DNA from: a virus
IMG/VR virus record: IMGVR_UViG_3300046167_000869
Location: 1 to 64,000 of that record
Reading direction: 5' to 3' (one strand)
DNA length: 64,000 nucleotides
Under the pieces are notes generated by a model that did no database searches, was not told where the DNA came from, and saw only the letters and a list, made by a program, of their open reading frames with translations. The position numbers and the translations under genes were made by a program. Below, in pieces: positions 58,555-64,000 of this stretch (position 1 is the first letter of the stretch; every line of letters starts with the position of its first letter).

Positions 58555-59223
58555 GTGGATTACTACGGATGCGACCGGCGCCCCGTGTTGGCCGCCAGAG
58601 TCTCAACGCTTCTCGATGACATGGAGCCTGATCAAGAGCGTGATCTCAAGCTTGCGAAATATCTCTTAGAGCATGGACACACGAGCCCTTATGAGCACTG
58701 CGGCGCTACCTTCATCATCGAGGCGCCTATCTATGCCGCGCGCCAGATCATGAGACACCGCACCTTCAGCTACAACGAGATGAGCCGCCGTTACACCTCT
58801 GATGACGTGAGCTTTTACGCCCCCCAACACCTCTATCAGCAGCATGAGCGCCGCTTACAATGTAGCTCTCATGCCACATTAGAGCCCGCTCAGGAGCTCG
58901 CTTTACTTGATTCCCTTGAGGCGCACTATCAACGCTCACTTGAGCTCTATCACGATATGTTAGAGAAGGGCGTGAGCCGAGAGCAGGCGCGTTTAACGCT
59001 TCCCGTCGCTCAGATGACTAAGTTTTATATGTCGGGTAACTTGTTAAATTATATCAAGTTTCTCAAGCTACGCCTTGATCACCACTCACAGCGCGAGACG
59101 CGCCTAGTAGCTCACGCCATGTACCTGCACCTCTCTCAGTGCTTCCCTGTTATCATGAAATTATGTGCAGATCTTGGGCTTTTAGGGCACGCGCTACAAA
59201 AACAAGAAGAGGAGACACCTTGA
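58555..59223 (+). CDS. thyX: Flavin-dependent thymidylate synthase ThyX (222 aa, N-terminus frameshifted)
   Basis: The ThyX signature RHRTFSYNEMSRRY is present, with HTSPYEHCGATFIIEAPIYA before it and LRLDHHSQRETRLVAHAMYL after, giving FAD- and dUMP-binding residues. It methylates dUMP using a folate carbon and FAD. The GTG start is internal: an ATG at 58509 (overlapping the helicase stop) opens MTETPLPPEQHQ, and removing one T near 58547 joins it to VKLVDYYGCDRRPVLAARVS, the normal ThyX N-terminus. So the intact gene is probably 58509-59223. It pairs functionally with the dCMP deaminase about 2.2 kb downstream. Confidence 0.9.
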   Translation: MDYYGCDRRPVLAARVSTLLDDMEPDQERDLKLAKYLLEHGHTSPYEHCGATFIIEAPIYAARQIMRHRTFSYNEMSRRYTSDDVSFYAPQHLYQQHERRLQCSSHATLEPAQELALLDSLEAHYQRSLELYHDMLEKGVSREQARLTLPVAQMTKFYMSGNLLNYIKFLKLRLDHHSQRETRLVAHAMYLHLSQCFPVIMKLCADLGLLGHALQKQEEETP

Positions 59224-59444
59224 CGCTTACAGACACACTCAGCAGGCTCAAAGAGCTTCTCGTTGACCAGACCACACACACAGAAGCCGAAGCGTTAAGC
59301 GCTGAGCTTTATTATGAGATCGAACGCGCCGTAAAAGAGAGCGTACATCAACAGCAGTCCGCAGCAATTCTAAAACGCATCGAGGCCGCGAGAGATTTAG
59401 GGATGCTCGCGGCGCGTGAGGCCGCGCGTGAGCCCGATGAGTAA
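59220..59444 (+). CDS. Hypothetical helical protein (74 aa)
   Basis: The start is TTG overlapping the thyX stop (TTGA), preceded by GAGGAG; an earlier in-frame ATG lies inside thyX and was not used. Sequence LTDTLSRLKELLVDQTTHTE, AEALSAELYYEIERAVKESV and ILKRIEAARDLGMLAAREAA is all helical. No family was recognised. It overlaps the next small gene by 8 bp. Confidence 0.6.
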   Translation: MTLTDTLSRLKELLVDQTTHTEAEALSAELYYEIERAVKESVHQQQSAAILKRIEAARDLGMLAAREAAREPDE

Positions 59445-59586
59445 CGAGGCTGAGCGACTACGCGCCGAGGTCGCGCGCATGACGCGCCGCGTTGAGCATG
59501 AGCTCGCGCGTCCGGGGTATGTTTCATGTGAAACAAAACGAGCGTTCAACGCGCTGAAGAAGAGGATACATGACACAGACACATGA
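59437..59586 (+). CDS. Small basic helical protein (49 aa)
   Basis: Reads MSNEAERLRAEVARMTRRVE, HELARPGYVSCETKRAFNAL and KKRIHDTDT. It begins inside the end of the preceding gene and ends 16 bp into the next, filling an otherwise empty gap, which favours reality. It looks like a short coiled coil. Function unknown. Confidence 0.5.
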   Translation: MSNEAERLRAEVARMTRRVEHELARPGYVSCETKRAFNALKKRIHDTDT

Positions 59587-59858
59587 GGAGCGTTTAGCGT
59601 GGCAGCGGGACTATGAACGCCGCCCCGAGGTACGCGCGCGAAAACGCGCACAGAGACAAGCCGAGCAAGCGCCGCGCGTTAGCCGCAGAGACACCTACCG
59701 AGCGAGCGGAGCGCCTCGCCTATCAAAGTTGGTACGCCCGAGAGCGTCGCGCGCAAGAGACACCGACCGAGCGAGCGGAGCGCCTCGCGAAACGCCGCGC
59801 GTATTATCGCGCTAGAAAAAACAAGAGCGAGACGCGTATTATCGCGCCCCGCTCATGA
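59570..59858 (+). CDS. Small basic protein with ETPTERAERLA repeats (frameshifted)
   Basis: The ATG opens MTQTHEERLAWQRDYERRPE and VRARKRAQRQAE. The natural continuation is in another frame: KRRALAAETPTERAERLAYQ, SWYARERRAQETPTERAERL and AKRRAYYRARKNKSE, with the 11-residue repeat twice. An indel near 59660 joins them. Arg/Lys/Glu-rich repeats of this type are common in small phage proteins of unknown function. It could bind nucleic acid. Confidence 0.5.
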
Positions 59859-59913
59859 TCTATCTATCACCCCACCGTATCGCTCTCTCCAGCGCGAAAG
59901 GCAGAGCCCATAT

Positions 59914-59940
59914 TTAACATAGCCTTATATGTGTTACAAT
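59914..59940 (+). promoter_or_regulatory. Candidate promoter for the cyclase gene
   Basis: TTAACA, a 15-base spacer, and an extended -10 (TGTTACAAT) lie in a 118-bp noncoding gap that is AT-rich for this genome. The extended TG motif can compensate for the short spacing. A GGGAGG ribosome-binding site lies about 11 bases before the cyclase ATG. This suggests the cyclase and next genes are transcribed separately. Confidence 0.45.
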
Positions 59941-59976
59941 AGCCGGAACCACAAATAACGGGAGGTAGTCAAGCAC

Positions 59977-60831
59977 ATGAGACCCCCGCTCACGCCCCGA
60001 ATGAGAGAGCGCCGGCTCACTATCGTTCTTCTCGATTTGATAGGCTCTACGGCTTTTGTGGAGCGTGTAGGGCCTATGCGCGCGGCGCAATGGCTCCAAT
60101 ATCATGATCGTCTTGCACGCGGGCTTATTTATCGCTATCAAGGACGCGAGATAGACCGCTCAGATGGTTTCCTGCTCAGCTTTGAGCGCCCCATTGACGC
60201 GCTCAATTTTGCGCTCGCGTATCAAATCCAGATCCCTCCAAAAACCTATCTGAAAACCCGAATTGGGATACACGTTGGCGCAGTCGTAGAGATTATACAA
60301 CATGAGCTCGATGTGATGATTGGTGTTAAACCCGTAGAGCTGGAGGGCATCTCAAAGAATATAGCCGCGCGCACTATGAGCTTATGTGGCCCCGGTCAGG
60401 TACTCTTGACCGAAGCCGCCTACAAAGCGGTGCGAGGGAGAGCTAACGCCCACACGCCCAGCGGCACGCGCTACGCGCTTGCAGGTCTCTACGCCTTTAA
60501 GGGCGTCGCAGAGCCTCAGATCATTTACACGGTAGGTGTCACCACGGAGAGCCTACAGCCTCCACTATCGACCGAGAAGGCGCGGCGCGTCGGGGGCCCG
60601 AAAAAAATCAAGAGCCGGCTCAGCCACATGAGAGCGCTAGAGCTCGCAGAGTGGGGCCTTTATCGCGCGGTAATGATCACCTCTATAATCTACCTCTATA
60701 TTTTCACAAGGTGGATCGCGCGACCATCAGCGCGGCGTTATTGGGGTATTGACCACGCCCCGTTTACATGGATTGATCATGTGAGTGAGGCGCTGCACTA
60801 CATCATTGAGACTCTGATTTCGGGAGGCTAG
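59977..60831 (+). CDS. Class III adenylate/guanylate cyclase-like membrane protein (284 aa)
   Basis: Residues 14-180 match the class III nucleotidyl cyclase fold: TIVLLDLIGSTAFVERVG (metal ligand Asp 20), EIDRSDGFLLSFERPIDALN (second Asp 63), RIGIHVGAVVEI, KPVELEGISKNIAARTMSLC with the transition-state pair Asn 128 and Arg 132, and GPGQVLLTEAAYKAV. Both metal aspartates and the Asn/Arg pair are present, so activity is plausible; the nucleotide cannot be predicted. A single hydrophobic segment (YRAVMITSIIYLYIFTRWIA) near residues 225-245 anchors it in a membrane. Cyclases are rare in phages. The next gene, 4 bp away, encodes a two-TM protein. Confidence 0.85.
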   Translation: MRPPLTPRMRERRLTIVLLDLIGSTAFVERVGPMRAAQWLQYHDRLARGLIYRYQGREIDRSDGFLLSFERPIDALNFALAYQIQIPPKTYLKTRIGIHVGAVVEIIQHELDVMIGVKPVELEGISKNIAARTMSLCGPGQVLLTEAAYKAVRGRANAHTPSGTRYALAGLYAFKGVAEPQIIYTVGVTTESLQPPLSTEKARRVGGPKKIKSRLSHMRALELAEWGLYRAVMITSIIYLYIFTRWIARPSARRYWGIDHAPFTWIDHVSEALHYIIETLISGG

Positions 60832-60835
60832 ACAC

Positions 60836-61345
60836 ATGACACAGGCAGAGAGCGCGAGCTCACAGACAGAGAGCGCGAGCTCACAGACAGAGAGCGCAGA
60901 GAGCGCGAACTCACTCACTCTCACTGAGCTCAAAGCGCGGCGAGGGTGGCTGTTTAGCGTGATCTATCTAGGGCTCATCTTAGGGCTCATCTTTTTTCTC
61001 TCCTTCGTTGAGATCGTGGAGAAAAACCGCGATGTTTTAGTAGGGATTCTTGGTGTGCTCACAGGCTCGATCTCTTCAATGATCGCGGTAGCGTCAGGGC
61101 GCGACCCCGCAGAGATCGAGGAGCTTAAAGGGGAGCTCAGCTCACAGCAGGCAGACCGCGCCGCGCTCATCGCTCGACTACGAGACGCCCAGATCAGCCT
61201 TCAGCTCAAGAGCGATCAGGTCACGCAACTACAAACGCTCATGATCTCAGAGCTCGCACAGCTTAGAGCGCGACAGCTTACAGAGAGTGACGTTGAGCTT
61301 GATCCCCACATAAAAGCGTGGCTTCCTGATGAGGAGAAAAAATAA
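60836..61345 (+). CDS. Two-TM coiled-coil protein paired with the cyclase (169 aa)
   Basis: An N-terminal Ser/Glu/Thr-rich repeat (ESASSQTESASSQTESAESA) precedes two hydrophobic segments, LFSVIYLGLILGLIFFLSFV and LVGILGVLTGSISSMIAVAS, and a long coiled coil (AEIEELKGELSSQQADRAAL; LQLKSDQVTQLQTLMISELA). It follows the cyclase by 4 bp with GGGAGG before the ATG, so the two are probably produced together. No nucleotide-binding motif was recognised. It could be an effector, a scaffold, or an unrelated envelope protein. Confidence 0.6.
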   Translation: MTQAESASSQTESASSQTESAESANSLTLTELKARRGWLFSVIYLGLILGLIFFLSFVEIVEKNRDVLVGILGVLTGSISSMIAVASGRDPAEIEELKGELSSQQADRAALIARLRDAQISLQLKSDQVTQLQTLMISELAQLRARQLTESDVELDPHIKAWLPDEEKK

Positions 61346-61463
61346 GAATGAGTGAAATGAGCGCGGCTGTTAAAAAATGCATTCAGGGTGTCTCGGGCTA
61401 AATGGTTTTGTAGCGCCGCGCTCTAAAGACAAATACCACACCGCAGAGAAGGAAAACAGAAAA

Positions 61464-61925
61464 ATGAAAACACAACACCTCAGAGCCCGCATGCGCCAAG
61501 CTCAGGCGCTCTCAGAGCTCAGCTCATGCACACGGCGCAAAGTAGGCGCGCTGATCCTCGACCCCAGTACGATGAGCATCATCTCAGATGGATATAATGG
61601 CCCGCCGCGCAAAGGCCCCCGTGCTTGTGGTGGTGATGTATGCCTACGTGATCAGCTCAAGATCAGGAGCGGAGAGCAACCCGCGCTAGGCTGCTATCAC
61701 GCAGAGCATAACGCAATCTTAAACGCCGCCCGACATGGCGCGCGGACATTAGGTACATTCATGATCTGTACAACAGCGCCTTGTGAGAGTTGCGCTAAGG
61801 CGATTTACCACGCGGGTGTTACTCACCTGTATGTGCCCGAAGACTCTTACACCACCGCCGCCGGTCTTGATTTCTTGGAATCTTACGGCGTTCAGGTTTC
61901 ATGTATTACCGTAGGTAATACATGA
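61464..61925 (+). CDS. dCMP deaminase (153 aa)
   Basis: Zinc-dependent deaminase motifs: GCYHAEHNAILNAARHG (His-Ala-Glu) and CTTAPCESCAKAIYHAGV (PCxxC), plus KVGALILDPSTMSIISDGYN and NGPPRKGPRACGGDVC, a region typical of phage dCMP deaminases. It turns dCMP into dUMP, the substrate of ThyX. The ATG after GAGAAGGA is chosen over the longer upstream frame. The 118 bp before it holds at most a 17-codon ORF (61348-61401) and is probably noncoding. Confidence 0.88.
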   Translation: MKTQHLRARMRQAQALSELSSCTRRKVGALILDPSTMSIISDGYNGPPRKGPRACGGDVCLRDQLKIRSGEQPALGCYHAEHNAILNAARHGARTLGTFMICTTAPCESCAKAIYHAGVTHLYVPEDSYTTAAGLDFLESYGVQVSCITVGNT

Positions 61926-61946
61926 TATTTGAAGAGTTGTCAAGGT

Positions 61947-62266
61947 GTGCAGGATGTGTGCAGGATGTGTGCAGGATATTTGCACCTATCCTGCACGGCC
62001 TATCACTTTGATATTGCTATAGTTTCTGAAGAGTGTGCAGGATGTGTAAGATAAATGACAACTCTTACATGAGAGTGCAGAGAAGAACGCTTCAGAAATG
62101 ACACAGTGACTCAGACACACAGCGTAAATACACACACATATATATAAAGAAATGCCAGATATCCTGCACATCCTGCACACACATAGAAAAGTGCAGAGAT
62201 ATCAAAGGGATAGACCGTGCAGGATGCCTGCATCCATCCTGCACACATCCTGCACACATCCTGCAC
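61947..62266. other. Large inverted repeat with 11 iterons, candidate replication origin
   Basis: Outer arms 61947-62014 and 62199-62266 are inverted copies matching at 60 of 68 positions; weaker symmetry continues inward to 62052 and 62161. GTGCAGGAT occurs 5 times (61947, 61958, 61969, 62035, 62217) and its complement ATCCTGCAC 6 times (61988, 62161, 62170, 62236, 62247, 62258). The outer three on each side have exact 11-bp spacing. A shorter inverted repeat lies in the centre (62023/62090), and TGACAACTCT at 62056 pairs with 61933 just outside. An AT-rich stretch (62126-62152) may melt. It contains no accepted gene. Confidence 0.75.
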
Positions 62267-62297
62267 AGACCCGACACACCCCAAAGGAGACAAACCC

Positions 62298-62714
62298 ATG
62301 AACCCTAAACCCTATAGAGGCCCCCGCAGCTCACCACGCTCAAAGAGCGGGCCACCTTCAGAGGCCGATATACAGAAGGAGTTAGCGAAGGCGCTTGATG
62401 AAGCCGGCCTGTTATGGACAGCGACCGCCAACGGAGGCAAGCGAGACAAGCGAACAGCTGCGAGCCTCAAGGCGCAAGGGCTCAAGCCCGGTGTTCCAGA
62501 TGTGCTCATCTTCACTCCGCCACCTTCGGGGATCGGTTGCGGCATGGCTATTGAACTCAAGCGCGACGCCGGACAAGGCAAACAGCGCGGGCGACTCTCT
62601 CCACATCAACGGATATGGCTAGAGGAGTTACGTACGCTAGGTTGGAGAGCTGAAGTAGCGTATGGTCTCGACCATGCACTTGAGATTTTGAGAGCGGCAG
62701 GCTACAAAATATGA
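62298..62714 (+). CDS. VRR-NUC domain endonuclease (138 aa)
   Basis: Motifs of the VRR-NUC branch of PD-(D/E)XK nucleases: SEADIQKELAKALDEAGLLW (catalytic-core start), GLKPGVPDVLIFTPP (Asp), GMAIELKRDAGQGKQRGRLS (ExK) and HQRIWLEELRTLGWRAEVAY ending LDHALEILRAAG. Such phage nucleases are often involved in replication, recombination or packaging as structure-specific enzymes. The start follows AAAGGAGA. It lies directly beside the iteron region, so might act there, but that is inference. Confidence 0.8.
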   Translation: MNPKPYRGPRSSPRSKSGPPSEADIQKELAKALDEAGLLWTATANGGKRDKRTAASLKAQGLKPGVPDVLIFTPPPSGIGCGMAIELKRDAGQGKQRGRLSPHQRIWLEELRTLGWRAEVAYGLDHALEILRAAGYKI

Positions 62715-63184
62715 TCATGACTATCGAACGAGTCTTAAATTTGATCTGCCTCTTGAGCGTGGAGATGAGCGCGACTGAGAGCGGAGTCAACAGCCGCCGA
62801 TATTATGCCCGTCACGCGCAGGCAGATCACGCCGTCTGTTTGCGCGTGGCGCGCCGAGCCCACCGACAGGGCCTAGATTCTTACGAAGCGGTCGCGGTCA
62901 GTCAGCACGAGACGCGGCATCGGGCACACCTCGTAGGATCGAGCGGCGAGAGAGGGCCTATGCAAGCGCTCCCTAAATATTGGAGCCGTAAGGGAGATAA
63001 GGACTACATCGACGCGGGCCTTAGAGCGTGGCGCTATTATCGCTCTCGGTCAGCTTCAACCAGAGAGGCCGCCGGTAAGTTTAACGGGGCGGGCCAGCGC
63101 TCAAAATATGCGCGCACCATTGCGCGCAATGTTCGTACCTTGAAGGATCAGACAGCATGGATATCACCACCCCCCCGAATGTGA
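62711..63184 (+). CDS. Lytic transglycosylase-like protein (157 aa)
   Basis: Central block VAVSQHETRHRAHLVGSSGE and RGPMQALPKYWSRKGD resembles the catalytic region of SLT-type transglycosylases (Glu in the HET position, then GxxGPMQ). AAGKFNGAGQRSKYARTIAR resembles the YNxGxxxxxYA motif. The N-terminus has a short hydrophobic stretch (VLNLICLLSVEM) too weak to call a signal peptide. It would cleave peptidoglycan glycan strands, in lysis or entry. It overlaps the nuclease stop by 4 bp. Confidence 0.6.
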   Translation: MIMTIERVLNLICLLSVEMSATESGVNSRRYYARHAQADHAVCLRVARRAHRQGLDSYEAVAVSQHETRHRAHLVGSSGERGPMQALPKYWSRKGDKDYIDAGLRAWRYYRSRSASTREAAGKFNGAGQRSKYARTIARNVRTLKDQTAWISPPPRM

Positions 63185-63771
63185 GTGAGTCACACTCGCT
63201 CTATGAGGATATCGTAAAAATCAAAGGTTGCACACGCGCGCACCGCGCGATATGGCAGCGGTTACTTGTCGGCCAATGGTATGAGGCCTTAGAGCTCGCG
63301 AGAGCGAACTCACTTGAGGGCGCCACGACCGCGCGCGGCTTAACTCATCTCCTCTTGAGCGCCTATCGGGCGCGCAAGAATGGAGCGGCGCGCCTACAGC
63401 GGATCAGTGATCATATTGAGAACATGATCAGCGAAGCAGAGAACGGGCTTAATATTAGAGAGGCGCTCTCTCCACTCGCGACGCAGTGGGGCCTTGAGCC
63501 GGTACCTGTGAGGGAACAGAGCCGACCTACGATGAAACAGAAGAAGACACACAGGTTGGAGCGAAATCAACTTGCGCGCGATGCCTCCTCACTCGCCTCA
63601 CGCGTACACGCGCGAGAGGAGGCCGACGCGACGCCCCCCGCGCCGATACCTGCGCCCCGCGCTGAGCGCGTGATCATCGCGCCCGCGTCAGACCCGTATT
63701 ACCGACATCAGGCGCTTAAAGATCTCGCTCAGGAGATCGCGCAGGAGATACCCCCCGCCGAGCTTACCTGA
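63157..63771 (+). CDS. Hypothetical protein (204 aa), continues past an indel
   Basis: The N-terminal part is helical (EDIVKIKGCTRAHRAIWQRL; QWYEALELARANSLEGATTA) and the middle is disordered and charged (KQKKTHRLERNQLARDASSL) before a Pro/Ala linker. It ends EIAQEIPPAELT, but removing one C from a C6 run near 63752 gives PPPSLPDHPIGRQFTGVAPP and an open frame to the window edge. It overlaps the preceding gene by 28 bp. Function unknown. Confidence 0.6.
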   Translation: MDITTPPNVSESHSLYEDIVKIKGCTRAHRAIWQRLLVGQWYEALELARANSLEGATTARGLTHLLLSAYRARKNGAARLQRISDHIENMISEAENGLNIREALSPLATQWGLEPVPVREQSRPTMKQKKTHRLERNQLARDASSLASRVHAREEADATPPAPIPAPRAERVIIAPASDPYYRHQALKDLAQEIAQEIPPAELT

Positions 63772-64000
63772 TCACCCGATAGGCCGACAGTTCACGGGCG
63801 TAGCACCGCCGGACACGCGCGCGGAATGGATCAGCTATATTGATCAAGTGGCGCGAAGGTGGCCCGGCCCCCTAACCGCTCAGGACCTCGCGAAAATTAC
63901 CGGCGCCCCTATGAAATGGACGCACAAACTTATACATGAGTGGAAGGCCCTGCTTGAGCGTGGGATCACAGAGGATCAGCGCCGCTCTATGGCACTCTCT
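63755..64000 (+). CDS. Continuation of the preceding gene, truncated by the window edge
   Basis: In the corrected frame the product reads SLPDHPIGRQFTGVAPPDTR, AEWISYIDQVARRWPGPLTA, QDLAKITGAPMKWTHKLIHE and WKALLERGITEDQRRSMALS to the window end without a stop. The QDLAKITGAPMKWTHKLIHE stretch has the look of a helix-turn-helix. It has no start of its own and no gene junction with the preceding ORF, which supports the one-gene reading. Confidence 0.5.

Noticed and set aside
61348-61401. 17-codon ORF between the TM protein and the dCMP deaminase
   Set aside because: Very short, no clear ribosome-binding site, no hydrophobic or conserved character; left as probable noncoding.
61947-62266. Possible CRISPR array because of short regular repeats
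   Set aside because: Repeats are 9-11 bp, contiguous and in both orientations, without spacers of 30 bp or so; iterons explain them better.
1-64000. tRNA genes, integrase or attachment sites, insertion sequences
   Set aside because: None recognised by eye in the noncoding gaps, and no recombinase or transposase motif appears in any accepted frame; a tRNA search program could still find a gene I missed.

Overview
The window is part of the genome of a contractile-tailed (myovirus-like) double-stranded DNA bacteriophage. It carries terminase, portal, prohead protease, coiled-coil scaffold candidate, major capsid protein, tail sheath, tail tube, tape measure, a gp25/gpJ-type baseplate and fibres. 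A lipoprotein with a lipobox follows a membrane-anchored coiled-coil protein and a holin-like protein, a spanin-like arrangement that points to a Gram-negative host. Overall G+C is high, GCGC/GAGCTC-type words are very frequent, and most genes touch through ATGA, GTGA, TTGA or TAATG junctions. No tRNA genes were recognised. The host cannot be named from this sequence.

Layout. 1-1.5 kb: leftward operon of small unknown genes with CT-rich leaders. 1.6-12.4 kb: rightward terminase region, a long repetitive fibre, an array of four small fibre-like proteins with one shared N-terminus plus two related caps, and a CHAP-type hydrolase with membrane proteins. 12.4-31 kb: portal, then three large proteins that share one N-terminal domain, interleaved with a class II (B12-dependent) ribonucleotide reductase and an SNF2-type helicase; the third large protein carries a ParB/DdrB-like domain. 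29.7-41 kb: gpF-like minor head protein, protease, scaffold candidate, capsid, neck, sheath, tube, chaperone and tape measure. 41-50 kb: baseplate and distal fibres. 50-51.4 kb: holin-like, i-spanin-like and o-spanin-like genes. 51-55.8 kb: leftward replication operon (family A DNA polymerase, SSB-like protein, Cas4/RecB-like nuclease, DUF3310 protein). 55.9-64 kb: rightward primase-helicase, ThyX, a class III nucleotidyl cyclase with a neighbouring two-TM protein, dCMP deaminase, a 320-bp inverted-repeat/iteron region, a VRR-NUC nuclease and a transglycosylase-like protein. The two replication operons diverge from one 39-bp palindromic twin promoter.

How it fits together. Polymerase, SSB-like protein, nuclease, primase-helicase, NrdJ, ThyX, dCMP deaminase and DUF3310 form a self-sufficient replication and nucleotide-supply set. 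The large proteins beside the portal and minor head protein look like cargo that could be injected with the DNA. The least explained items are the cyclase/membrane-protein pair, the iteron inverted repeat, the shared domain on the large proteins, and a capsid-like tail on the protease.

Caution. At least 15 genes, including essential ones (terminase, polymerase, NrdJ, ThyX, tube, tape measure), are split by single-base frameshifts, many in short homopolymers. This looks like uncorrected long-read indel error rather than biology, so fragments are listed separately and the likely intact gene is described in each.
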